A stretch of 63,566 bases of DNA, from the NCBI GenBank assembly GCA_020072805.1, contig JAIQGC010000013.1, positions 1-63,566 of the forward strand. Direction: 5' to 3'. The translations under genes were made by a program, and so were the position numbers. The notes under the pieces are model-generated. The model did no database searches, was not told the origin of the DNA, and saw only the letters and a program-made list of their open reading frames with translations. Below, in pieces: positions 44,838 to 52,863 of the stretch (the stretch's first letter is position 1; each line of letters starts with the position of its first letter). The stretch comes from Terriglobia bacterium. Lineage in GTDB: Bacteria > Acidobacteriota > Terriglobia > Acidiferrales > UBA7541.

Positions 44838-46424
44838 CTAAGTTCTCCGCTGCCCAGCCGCCTGCACGGCGGTTTCCGCGGCCACGGCCTGCTCGGAAAG
44901 AACGAAATCCGGGAGTCGGAAAAGAATCCCCAGGAGCAGCCAGAGATAGGCGTTCAGGATAAAATCCTGATAAGCCACGAAGCTCACAAATGACAGGGGA
45001 ATCAAGAGAAAAAACGCATAAAAGAAAATCATGAACCCCAGGGGAAACCATGGCGTTCCCCGGAGTTTGTTCACCACGCGCCAGGAGGAAAGCACGACCG
45101 CCACGGTCCACACCAGCCAGAGAAACAGACCCACGATACCCAGTTCGACGATCAGATTGCCATAGCCGCTCTCCACGCCAATACTCATTCTGGGGATCTT
45201 CAAGATGCGGCTCACGTACTGCAGGCCGAGGGAAGCAGTTCCAATTCCGTACCCGTACGGCCAGCGCGGATGCAGAAAGGCCTTCAGAAAATTGTCCAGG
45301 GGATAGTACCACGCGCGATGGGCCAGTTCGCTGGTCGGGCTATCCGGCATGAGCGTTTCCGAATAGATGGCGAAGCGGGAGCCCACCGCCTCCGGGTAGG
45401 CATAGATGAGTCCGGCGACGGCTAGTCCCACGACAAGCAGAACTCGAGGAATCGCGCGAATGACTTTCAACGCTTCGCGCTGCCGCCACGGCGCACCCCA
45501 TAGAAATGCCGCGGAGCCCACCAGCAGGCTTCCTCCGACCATCATAAAGGGTCCGCGTGACGCGCTCATCAGGGCAGCCGCAGCCAGAACGCCGAGGGCC
45601 GTAAAGGCCAGCATTCGTCCCCGTCGATAGCGCAGCAAGAGATAACCGGAGAAACCAAAGACGATGAGCGAACTGAGAAACAGATAATCCGCATAGCGCC
45701 CGGCGCCCACGAATACGGCATTGGCGCGGTACGCGGACACACCCGAAATCGGAGCGGTTCGATAAAGCGTGCTTAATCCTCGGATGTCCTCCTGGAGCAC
45801 CGCCGGGTTCAGGAATGTCGGCCCGAGAATGGATTGGAAGATGCCCAGTCCTCCAATCACCAGAGCCAGAATCGTATTAAAGGAATAGAAACGCCGCAGA
45901 TCGGTTTCCGATTCGAAAAGCGCGTATCCGATGAAGAACATCGGCACATAAAGGAAGTACAGCTTCAATCCCAGCAAACCGAAAAACACGCTCTCCGATG
46001 CAAAATTAAATACTTGAAGGATTCCAAACCAGATGAACACGACCAGCGGCATAAAAAAAGGCGGGCGAACAATACGCACTTCCCTTCGCCGCACGGCCGC
46101 CAGAAAGGAGATGTACACCACCGCCGCAAGAAAATCCTTGCCGAAGTAGATCGCCATGTTGTTGCCGAGATACTTCCGGGCCAGGTCTTCGAACAGCAGC
46201 CAGCCGAAGAATAGATAGACTCCTCTTCTCCAGTCTTTCAGGAGCGCCAGGACGACCCACCCGGCGGCAAGGAGCAGACCCGCGTAGGCAAAGGGAATGG
46301 AATCACCCGACAGAATCGTGGAGGCCGCCCACCAGGCCAGAACCGACGCGCTGAGAAACAGAAGAGGAGCCAGCCCATTACGGCTCGACTGTCCCGAAGT
46401 TGCTTGCGAAAGGAATCTCATCAA
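44838..46424 (-). CDS. O-antigen ligase / polysaccharide polymerase-like (Wzy/WaaL family)
   Basis: A 528-aa polytopic membrane protein with about twelve hydrophobic segments. The RGRMLAFTALGVLAAAALMS helix followed by ASRGPFMMVGG is the O-antigen ligase-like signature, and the large loop (about 340-430; EAVGSRFAIYSETLMPDSPT) holds the YGYGIGTASLGLQYVSR segment. It either ligates glycan to lipid A core or polymerises a repeat unit. It is first in the minus-strand operon with the glycosyltransferase and methyltransferase. Start ATG 46424. Confidence 0.85.
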   Translation of the reverse strand: MMRFLSQATSGQSSRNGLAPLLFLSASVLAWWAASTILSGDSIPFAYAGLLLAAGWVVLALLKDWRRGVYLFFGWLLFEDLARKYLGNNMAIYFGKDFLAAVVYISFLAAVRRREVRIVRPPFFMPLVVFIWFGILQVFNFASESVFFGLLGLKLYFLYVPMFFIGYALFESETDLRRFYSFNTILALVIGGLGIFQSILGPTFLNPAVLQEDIRGLSTLYRTAPISGVSAYRANAVFVGAGRYADYLFLSSLIVFGFSGYLLLRYRRGRMLAFTALGVLAAAALMSASRGPFMMVGGSLLVGSAAFLWGAPWRQREALKVIRAIPRVLLVVGLAVAGLIYAYPEAVGSRFAIYSETLMPDSPTSELAHRAWYYPLDNFLKAFLHPRWPYGYGIGTASLGLQYVSRILKIPRMSIGVESGYGNLIVELGIVGLFLWLVWTVAVVLSSWRVVNKLRGTPWFPLGFMIFFYAFFLLIPLSFVSFVAYQDFILNAYLWLLLGILFRLPDFVLSEQAVAAETAVQAAGQRRT

Positions 46425-46691
46425 CGCGTCTTAAATTGGGCTCACGACAATCTTCCCCCGAAGAAGGGGCGCCGGCAACATGTAAATTGCCGATCCGCCC
46501 GAAATTGGCGAAGTTCCGGCGGCCTTCACGCTATTTGCCCTGCGACCATGCAACGCGCGATACAGAGCAACCCCTGGCGCTTGGCACGCGCTCTTCCTTT
46601 CCCGTACTATAATGCCGCTTTCCTTCCATACATTCTCGCTTCAATCTTCATCGGAAAACGGCGGCGCTCTTGCCATCCGTCTTTCTTTCTT
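46425..46691. other. Spacer between acyltransferase and polymerase genes
   Basis: 267 bp with no supported gene, the likely promoter region of the polymerase operon (minus strand). On the plus strand a TATAAT (46608-46613) is seen 21 bp after TTGGCA (46581-46586), a spacing too long for a standard promoter. Confidence 0.4.
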
Positions 46692-47915
46692 CTATTCCGC
46701 GCGGCTGCGCCGAGGTCTTCCTCCAAAAATCGCTTTGTGCATGAGCCATTTGCGCAGGTCGTACGTCTTGCCCTCCGTGGGCAGCGATATAAGCCAGGAA
46801 AGGACGATCACCGCCGCACCGATCAGCGCGGCATAAAACAGATGGGCTCCATCCGGTCGCCACCTCTGCGATGGAGCGAGCCAGGCACGCAGGCAAAGAA
46901 GCAGCGGGAAGTGTACGACGTAGAGCGTGTATGAAAATGCAGCGGAGAAACCAGCCAAGGCTTGGTATCGCTCATTGCGAGCGCCGAGTTTCACCTGTAA
47001 TACTCCTAGCAGGAAAAGGGTGAAGGTTAATCCCAGCAGAATATCGCTTCCCGCTCCTTGGAAATGTCCCATTCGCACTAGGAGGAGACACGCGGAAACT
47101 GCAAGAGAAGAGCACAACAGCCACAGCGACAGCCATCTCCCGGCCAATCGCTCCGCCCGTAAATGGGCAATCACAAGGGCGCTTCCCGCCATCCAGACCA
47201 CGAACCCGGCCAGTTTTTCAAGACCTAACAAAGCCATTAGAACCACGGCAACCCCGCTAAGTGAAACGGCCCGGCGGAAACTGCGCCCCGCCCAGGCCAG
47301 TCCGGCAAAGAAGGCCACGGGAAAGAGAACGTAATACCAGAACTCGTTGGCCAGGCTCCAGAGAGGGCCATTTGAACCGAATGTTCTGGTAAAGATGGTC
47401 TGCACGAAAAAGACGTTGCCAAGGAAATCCCGCGCGGTAAGGCCGTCCGCCGCCACTGCCGAGCCGAGATCCTCCAATGGATGTGTGTACAGTCCGCTGG
47501 AGGCAAACAACGAACTGCCCGCCTTGTCCCACAGCAGGCTCAGCAAGAGGCCTGGAATAAGCACCGCATAGAGCCGCGCCGCCCGGTGGATGAAATAATT
47601 CCGCCAAGACCAGGTTCCCAATGCGTAGTTCCTAAAGATGGAGGAGGAGATGAGAAAACCGCTCAAAACGAAAAATACCATCACCGCTTGGTGTCCAAAT
47701 CCGGAGAGAAAATATAGAATCTTTACCAACCCGTTCGCCGAGGGTAGTTGTTGAGCATTTAGAAAAAAAAGCGCTCGAAGGTGGCCCCACATTACCGCCC
47801 AGGCGGCCAGGGCTCGAATCAAATCGAGATGTGCGGAAGCAGCTGGATCGAGCGGGCGAGGCTCCGGCGACTTAAACGGCAAACCTTGAGCAGAATGTTG
47901 GTGAGCCCATGACAT
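46692..47915 (-). CDS. Acyltransferase 3 family (OafA/YrhL-type) membrane protein
   Basis: Integral membrane acyltransferase with ten hydrophobic segments that O-acetylates or acylates exported sugars. Signature: LDLIRALAAWAVMWGHL (helix 1 with the catalytic His) and FFVLSGFLISSSIFRN (helix 3). Start ATG 47915 (407 aa) is preferred, with GAAG 6 nt upstream and AGTATA (minus strand TATACT) 14 bp before it; an upstream ATG at 47957 (421 aa) is possible. It lies next to the polymerase and glycosyltransferase genes, so the product is probably an acylated polysaccharide. Confidence 0.88.
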   Translation of the reverse strand: MSWAHQHSAQGLPFKSPEPRPLDPAASAHLDLIRALAAWAVMWGHLRALFFLNAQQLPSANGLVKILYFLSGFGHQAVMVFFVLSGFLISSSIFRNYALGTWSWRNYFIHRAARLYAVLIPGLLLSLLWDKAGSSLFASSGLYTHPLEDLGSAVAADGLTARDFLGNVFFVQTIFTRTFGSNGPLWSLANEFWYYVLFPVAFFAGLAWAGRSFRRAVSLSGVAVVLMALLGLEKLAGFVVWMAGSALVIAHLRAERLAGRWLSLWLLCSSLAVSACLLLVRMGHFQGAGSDILLGLTFTLFLLGVLQVKLGARNERYQALAGFSAAFSYTLYVVHFPLLLCLRAWLAPSQRWRPDGAHLFYAALIGAAVIVLSWLISLPTEGKTYDLRKWLMHKAIFGGRPRRSRAE

Positions 47916-48042
47916 GGCGGTCTTCAAGAGTATACATTCTTTCAATGCGTGCTCCATTCAGCAAGGCTTGTCAGTGTGACGTCCTATCTTATTTCCTGGC
48001 GTTTTACACTCTCAGCATCCATTCTTCATCGAAGGGCCACCT

Positions 48043-49173
48043 ATGATGAAACAGGCTATACCTCTTCACAATAAGGAAGCGTGCATAGCCCTCTTAGGCG
48101 TCCGCGATGAGCCGACCGACGGCGTGGAAGACTATTGCCGCTATCTCGCCGGAGCGCTTGAGCCGCGCGGATTCGCGCTGGAACTCGTTCGCGTTCCCTG
48201 GAGAGAACTTGGCTGGCGCGCGGCCTTGCGCAAGCTGGACGAACAGTCCCGCGCATGGCGGGGCCGCCGGGTCTTCCTGCAATACACCGCACTGGCATGG
48301 TCCCGCCGCGGCTTTCCCCTCGGGGTGTTGCGCGTCCTGAAACGATTAAAGAAGAACGGCGTTCGCTGCGCCATCGTCTTTCACGACTCCGGGCCCTATC
48401 CCGGCGAGCGGCTGCGCGACCGCATCCGGCGCCAAGTGCAGATCCAGGTCATGCGCCGGGCAGCGCGCCAGACTGAATTGGCCATTCTCAACGTCCCCGC
48501 GGAGAACATGTCCTGGCTTCCCGCAACCGGCCACCGCGCGGTATTCATCCCCGTGGGCGCCAACCTGCCCGCGCCAGAACAGGCCTGGACGCAAGAGAAA
48601 CGGGAATCCGGAGGAGCTCCGGCGGTGGCCGTCTTCTGCGTCTCCGAAGGAAAACCGGAACGAGCGGAAGTCGCGCACCTTGTGGAAACAGCGCGCTATG
48701 CCGCCGAGCGCGCCGGGGCTTTTCGGCTAGTGGTCCTGGGCCGCAATGCCGAACATGCCGGACCCATGATCCAGGAAGGTTTGCGCGGAACTTCCGTCGA
48801 GGTGGTCATCCACGGCCTGCTCTCCGGCGAGGAGGTGGTGCGGCAATTGGGGATGTGCTCTGTTTTGCTCTTCCTGCGGGGCGGCATTTCCACGCGCCGA
48901 GGCAGCGCCGTCGCCGGCATTTCCTGTGGCTTGCCGGTGATTGCCAGCGCATGCGAGGAGACCGGCGGGCCGATCCTGGAAGCGGGCGTGGTCCTGCTGC
49001 CGCCGGGAGCGTGGACGGAGTTTGGTCCGGCGCTGGCGCGCGTCCTGAGCGACGCTGCCTACAGGTCGGACTTGGCGGCGCGCAGCCGCAGGGCGCAGGA
49101 GCTTTTCTTTTCCTGGCAGGCTATTGCCGCGCGCTACGTGGAAGTTTTGGAGAAATCGCGAGCCAGCCGCTAA
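48043..49173 (+). CDS. Glycosyltransferase (GT-B, group 1-like)
   Basis: A 376-aa GT-B-type glycosyltransferase. The N-terminal half has CIALLGVRDEPTDGVEDYCR, with a loop for acceptor binding, and RRVFLQYTALAWSRRGFPL. The C-terminal half has FRLVVLGRNAEHAGPMIQEG and GSAVAGISCGLPVIAS, the nucleotide-sugar region, with the Glu of the family's EX7E present only in degenerate form (CEETGGPILEAG). It is divergent from the acyltransferase gene (85 bp apart) and closes the polysaccharide island on the right side. Confidence 0.82.
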   Translation: MMKQAIPLHNKEACIALLGVRDEPTDGVEDYCRYLAGALEPRGFALELVRVPWRELGWRAALRKLDEQSRAWRGRRVFLQYTALAWSRRGFPLGVLRVLKRLKKNGVRCAIVFHDSGPYPGERLRDRIRRQVQIQVMRRAARQTELAILNVPAENMSWLPATGHRAVFIPVGANLPAPEQAWTQEKRESGGAPAVAVFCVSEGKPERAEVAHLVETARYAAERAGAFRLVVLGRNAEHAGPMIQEGLRGTSVEVVIHGLLSGEEVVRQLGMCSVLLFLRGGISTRRGSAVAGISCGLPVIASACEETGGPILEAGVVLLPPGAWTEFGPALARVLSDAAYRSDLAARSRRAQELFFSWQAIAARYVEVLEKSRASR

Positions 49174-49194
49174 ACCGGCAAAGCGAACAAAAAA

Positions 49195-49220
49195 CAGGGG
49201 AGCGAACCGCCGCTCCCCTG
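49195..49220 (-). terminator. Intrinsic terminator of the barrel gene
   Basis: A perfect 10-bp stem (CAGGGGAGCG 49195-49204 with CGCTCCCCTG 49211-49220) and 6-nt loop are followed on the minus strand by TTTTTTGTT. It lies 30 bp beyond the stop of the barrel gene at 49250 and could also serve the convergent glycosyltransferase. Confidence 0.85.
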
Positions 49221-49249
49221 TCCGAATGGCATTCTCGCGCTGGCGGCGA

Positions 49250-49798
49250 TTAAAAGTTAAATACGACGCCGGCCGAGATGCGCACGTTGTTCTGCGTCGT
49301 CGCAAAATCCGTGCTCTTGAATCGCGTCATCAGATATTCGAACTGGAAGGGCCGGATCGAAATCCTCTTCGTGGCTTGCAAATCCAGCCCGCCTCCCAGC
49401 GCCATGGCGAAAGCGTTCCAGCTCGCGGTGACACCGGCTTGCGACGCGCTGGCATGCGCTCCGCCCACAAGAAACTGCGCGAACGGGGTTACCCGGTCAA
49501 CGCGGTAGGCATAGCGGGGACCAAACATATAGGTGGAAGTGTTGAAGCTGGTGCCCGAATTATTGGCGTTTCCGTTGTGGTTAAAGGCAAAGTCCGCCAC
49601 GATCCCGATCTTCGGCTCGATGTAGTAGGCCCCCGAGACGCGTATGCCGTTCAGGCCTATGGCCGGCTCATTCACCAGCCCGGGGTTGAAGCGCATGTAG
49701 TTGTAGCCGCCAAAAATCTCGGCCTTCGGGGCGTCCTGGGCCAAAACGGGCACGGCCAGGATAAATGCAAGGGCACAGACAGTTGCAAGGTAACGCAT
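49250..49798 (-). CDS. OmpA-like eight-stranded outer-membrane beta-barrel
   Basis: A 182-aa protein with a signal peptide (about 1-20; TVCALAFILAVPVLAQ) and a barrel of eight alternating strands (KAEIFGGYNYMRFNPG, VSGAYYIEPKIGIVADFAF, YMFGPRYAYRVDRVTPFAQF, LGGGLDLQATKRISIRPFQF), ending RISAGVVFNF with terminal Phe. It matches small OmpA/OmpW-like or outer-membrane protein beta-barrel families. AGGAGG lies 5 nt upstream of the start. It may act as a membrane anchor or adhesin; no enzymatic motif. Confidence 0.85.
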   Translation of the reverse strand: MRYLATVCALAFILAVPVLAQDAPKAEIFGGYNYMRFNPGLVNEPAIGLNGIRVSGAYYIEPKIGIVADFAFNHNGNANNSGTSFNTSTYMFGPRYAYRVDRVTPFAQFLVGGAHASASQAGVTASWNAFAMALGGGLDLQATKRISIRPFQFEYLMTRFKSTDFATTQNNVRISAGVVFNF

Positions 49799-50188
49799 GT
49801 AGCCTCCTGAGCTATTGAACAGATTGGGTTTACGCCTTACTTCGGTGACCTGGGGTCAGCCAGGCGAAGTGTCACATCTTGATAGGCTGGGTTCCTAATG
49901 ATAAGCCCTCCCTCTGCCTCCCCCCTTTCAACTCTCCCATTTTGTGCCCTATAAGTTATCAAACGCCCCAACGAGTATCCCTCTCGGAACCCCGGGGAGG
50001 ACAAACGCCAGTGGTTTCACCTCTCCCTTCGCTGTGCTAAACTAGCCGGGTTCAGGAGGGGTTTGCGACAGTCTCCGTCCTGGCGATGCAATTTCTTTTG
50101 TCGGAATTGCGGAGCCAAAGCGCCCCCTAAACACAAGAATCGGGCGCTGGGGCGCTCGAAAACGTCTCCACACAAAAGAGGTTCCGTC
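49799..50188. other. Intergenic region between the barrel gene and yebC
   Basis: 390 bp without a supported gene. It contains a bulged hairpin at 49839-49870 (see separate entry) and the divergent promoters. The ORF frame reaching into yebC from 50063 is considered untranslated because the conserved YebC start is at 50189 with AGAGG upstream. Confidence 0.5.
49839..49870 (-). promoter_or_regulatory. Bulged hairpin in the barrel-gene leader
   Basis: ACTTCG (49839-49844) pairs with CGAAGT (49865-49870), and CCTGG (49849-49853) pairs with CCAGG (49860-49864), leaving a 4-nt bulge GTGA and a 6-nt loop. It lies 41-72 bp before the start codon on the minus strand, where it may form in the leader RNA or be an operator. 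Confidence 0.4.
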
Positions 50189-50944
50189 ATGTCCGGGCAT
50201 TCAAAATGGGCCACGATTAAACACAAGAAGGCGGCCACCGACGCCAAGCGCGGGCGCGTCTTCACGCGCCTGATTCGCGAAATCACCATTGCCGCGCGCA
50301 TCGGCGGCGGCGACCCCAACACCAATCCGCGCCTGCGCACGGCCATCTCCGCCGCCAAAGACGAAAACATGCCCAGCGACAATATCGAGCGGGCCCTGTT
50401 GCGCGGCACCGGCCAGCTCGAAGGCGAGCAGTACGACGAGGTGACCTTCGAAGGTTACGGCCCGGGCGGCGTGGGCATGCTCATCCAGGTGGTCACCACT
50501 AACCGCAACCGCATTGTCAGCGAGATGCGCCACGTGATGGGCAAAAACGGCGGGAACATGGCCGAAGCCGGCGCTGTGGGTTGGATGTTCCACCGCAAGG
50601 GCGAAGTGATCGTGCCCAAGGAACTGGCGGACGAAGACAAGCTGATGGGCATCGTGCTGGAAGCCGGCGCCGATGACATGAGGGACGACGGCTCGAGCTG
50701 GTACATCGTGACGCCGCCGGAAGCCTTCGAGGCGGTCAAGGACGCGCTGGCCAAGGAAAACATCACCCCGGCCTCCGCGGAAATCGGCATGGTCCCCCAG
50801 AATTACGTCAAGCTCACCGGCGCGCAGGCCCAGCAGATGTTGCGCCTGATTGAAGCGCTCGAAGAGCACGACGACGTGCAGCACGTCTACGCCAACTTCG
50901 ATATCGACGAATCCGAGATTCAGGCGGCCGTCGGAGCCAACTGA
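50189..50944 (+). CDS. yebC: YebC/TACO1-family translation/transcription factor
   Basis: A 251-aa protein with the family hallmark start MSGHSKWATIKHKKAATDAK and GDPNTNPRLRTAI, then NIERALLRGTG and YGPGGVGMLIQVVTTNRNR, and the acidic C-terminal domain. YebC proteins help ribosomes through polyproline stretches and have also been reported as DNA-binding regulators. ATG 50189 has AGAGG 8 nt upstream. The yebC-ruvC neighbourhood is a widespread conserved order. A 9-bp hairpin overlapping the stop codon follows. Confidence 0.96.
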   Translation: MSGHSKWATIKHKKAATDAKRGRVFTRLIREITIAARIGGGDPNTNPRLRTAISAAKDENMPSDNIERALLRGTGQLEGEQYDEVTFEGYGPGGVGMLIQVVTTNRNRIVSEMRHVMGKNGGNMAEAGAVGWMFHRKGEVIVPKELADEDKLMGIVLEAGADDMRDDGSSWYIVTPPEAFEAVKDALAKENITPASAEIGMVPQNYVKLTGAQAQQMLRLIEALEEHDDVQHVYANFDIDESEIQAAVGAN

Positions 50945-50965
50945 CGGCCCCGCGAAGGGCCGTCA
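50942..50965 (+). terminator. Hairpin overlapping the yebC stop codon
   Basis: TGACGGCCC (50942-50950) pairs perfectly with GGGCCGTCA (50957-50965) around a 6-nt loop; no direct T run follows, though CTTTTTATC lies about 15 nt further. It may be a weak terminator or stabilise the transcript end. Confidence 0.5.
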
Positions 50966-51190
50966 TCCTAAGGCCTCGATGCTTTTTATCGTGGCCGAAG
51001 GATCTCACTTCCGCTTGCAAGTTCTTCCCACGCAATGCCCCGCGGCACTTCCATAGTCCAAACCATCCTTCCTTCGAGGAGTAGCTTTTCGTTTCATCCT
51101 AATTTCTCCATCCTTCTTCAATAAGCTATTCGGCCACACTATCAAAGAAAAACTGTTCCGAATTTTCCGCCCCGGCGTAAACTATGGAGC

Positions 51191-51805
51191 GTGAAGCTGC
51201 CATCCACCGAAAAGACCATCCGCGTGCTGGGGCTGGACCCCGCTTCGGCCGGGCCCACCGGCTACGGAATCGTGGAAAGCTGCGGCCGCGAATGCCGCAT
51301 GGTGCATTACGGGGCGCTGCGCGTCGCGCCCAGGCGCCGCAAGGAATCACCCGGCGCCGGGCTGTCGGAAGTGCACGCCCTGCTGGGTAAACTGATCGCC
51401 GAATACCACCCCGACGTGATGGCCGTCGAATCCGTTTTCACTGCGCTGAACATGGGCACGGCGCTGAAGCTCGCCGAAGTGCGCGGCGTGGTGCTCCTGG
51501 CGGCCGAGCAGCACGGCATTCCCGTGCACAGCTATTCCCCGCGGGAAATCAAGGCCGCCGTGGCCGGCTCCGGCAGCGCCAGCAAGGAGCAGATGCAGGT
51601 GATGGTGCGTTCGCTGCTGGCCATGGCCGAGACGCCGCAGCCCACCGACGCGGCCGACGCCCTGGCCGTGGCGCTCTGCCACCTGCAAGCGGAGCGCGTG
51701 CGGCGTAAATTCGCGCTTCCCGCGAAGACACCCGCGCCGCGGATTCCGCCGAGACCGGCAAACACTAGCGGCGCGCGCGCGCCGCGTACCTTCATCCGCC
51801 CATGA
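51191..51805 (+). CDS. ruvC: Crossover junction endodeoxyribonuclease
   Basis: A 204-aa Holliday-junction resolvase. The four acidic active-site positions are visible: Asp16 (VLGLDPASAG), Glu80 (MAVESVF), Asp153 and Asp156 (PTDAADALAVALCH). The flanking NMGTALKLAEVRGVVLLAA is also characteristic. It starts with GTG 51191. The C-terminal ~30 residues are Pro/Arg/Ala-rich and probably disordered. Its TGA overlaps the ATG of the next gene. RuvA and RuvB are not in the window. Confidence 0.96.
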   Translation: MKLPSTEKTIRVLGLDPASAGPTGYGIVESCGRECRMVHYGALRVAPRRRKESPGAGLSEVHALLGKLIAEYHPDVMAVESVFTALNMGTALKLAEVRGVVLLAAEQHGIPVHSYSPREIKAAVAGSGSASKEQMQVMVRSLLAMAETPQPTDAADALAVALCHLQAERVRRKFALPAKTPAPRIPPRPANTSGARAPRTFIRP

Positions 51806-52443
51806 AAAAATTCCTTCACCTTTTCCTCCTGTGCCTGCTCTGCCTGCCCCTCGCGCAAGCCGCCGCGCCCGGAGCCAGGCTGAGCTACCGCCGCGTGTTC
51901 AAATCCAGCACCCCGGAGTTCATCGAAATCGTGGTGCGCGAAGACGCCGACGCGGCTACCTGCGAAATCCGCCAGCTCGAGGAAGACCCGGCCGCCACGC
52001 CGTTCGATGTCAGTGCGGAGCTGCGCGCCAAGATTTTTGCGCTGGCCGCCGAGCTGAAAAATTTTCGCGGCGCCGATCTCGACGTGCACCGCAAAATCGC
52101 CAATCTGGGCGAGAAAACCTTTCACTGGGAGCGCGGCTCCGAAGCCCATGAAGCCAAATTCAATTACACCCTGAACGCCGCGGCCAACGAACTGATGCAG
52201 ATCTTCGAAGGCCTGGCCCGCCAGCAGGAACATCTCTCCACGCTGGCCCGCCGGATGAAATACGACCGGCTGGGAGTCAACGACGCCCTGCTGGAGCTGG
52301 AAACCGACCTGAACCGCAGCCTGCTGCCCGAGCCGCAGCGACTTCTGCCCGCGCTCGATCAAATCGGAGGCGATGCGCGCTTCGTGGAAGTGGCCCGGCA
52401 GCGCGCCCGCGCGCTGGCCGAACGCATCCGCCACCCCAAGTAG
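51802..52443 (+). CDS. Exported protein of unknown function translationally coupled to ruvC
   Basis: A 213-aa protein with a signal peptide (about 1-21; FLHLFLLCLLCLPLAQA), a beta-rich N-terminal part (LSYRRVFKSSTPEFIEIVVR) and a helical C-terminal part (NAAANELMQIFEGLARQQE, LLELETDLNRSLLPEPQR). ATG 51802 overlaps the ruvC stop. Exported, so a direct role in recombination is unlikely; the coupling may simply be genomic. No family recognised. Confidence 0.7.
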   Translation: MKKFLHLFLLCLLCLPLAQAAAPGARLSYRRVFKSSTPEFIEIVVREDADAATCEIRQLEEDPAATPFDVSAELRAKIFALAAELKNFRGADLDVHRKIANLGEKTFHWERGSEAHEAKFNYTLNAAANELMQIFEGLARQQEHLSTLARRMKYDRLGVNDALLELETDLNRSLLPEPQRLLPALDQIGGDARFVEVARQRARALAERIRHPK

Positions 52444-52863
52444 TTCCCTTCCGCGCTGTCATTCCCTGAGGCAATGGACCAGCTAGAAGCCTCCCGAGAG
52501 GGCGGCCATAGGCATATGGAAACTCCAAAACCTGAGTGGAAAAATGCCTCAAAATGAATCGGTCTGACCGCCGTACCATATTCTATATTAAAATTCCATA
52601 AATCATATAATCTGCCTAATTTTGTCTTAAAATCGTCTGTAAATTACATAAAACAAATATGTTATTTTACAAATAAATTGGCCAAAAGCGTGCAATTCAT
52701 TCGTTCCTCAAGACGTCGCTGTGGGTATTTAAGCGATGGAACCACTATTACGAACTGGGTCATGGCAGAAATAGACCCCAGAGGATCGCAAGCAGGGCCA
52801 GGTATCAGCGGAAACGCTGGCAGGGAAACTAAATTTTTGTTTTGAACACCAAACGGAGGAAAA
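52444..52863. promoter_or_regulatory. AT-rich leader of the TonB-dependent receptor gene
   Basis: 420 bp without a supported gene. The part 52560-52700 is markedly AT-rich against the surrounding high-GC DNA. It contains a promoter-like pair TTGTCT (52622-52627) and TACATA (52645-52650) with a 17-bp spacer, giving a long untranslated leader of about 200 nt before ATG 52864. No riboswitch was recognised. Confidence 0.55.
52622..52650 (+). promoter_or_regulatory. Candidate sigma-70-like promoter
   Basis: -35 TTGTCT and -10 TACATA, 17 bp apart, in the AT-rich segment. Weak match at -10 (TACATA versus TATAAT). Confidence 0.4.

Noticed and set aside
46581-46613. TTGGCA and TATAAT on the plus strand before the acyltransferase 3' end
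   Set aside because: The 21-bp spacing is too long for a sigma-70 promoter, and no plus-strand gene follows.
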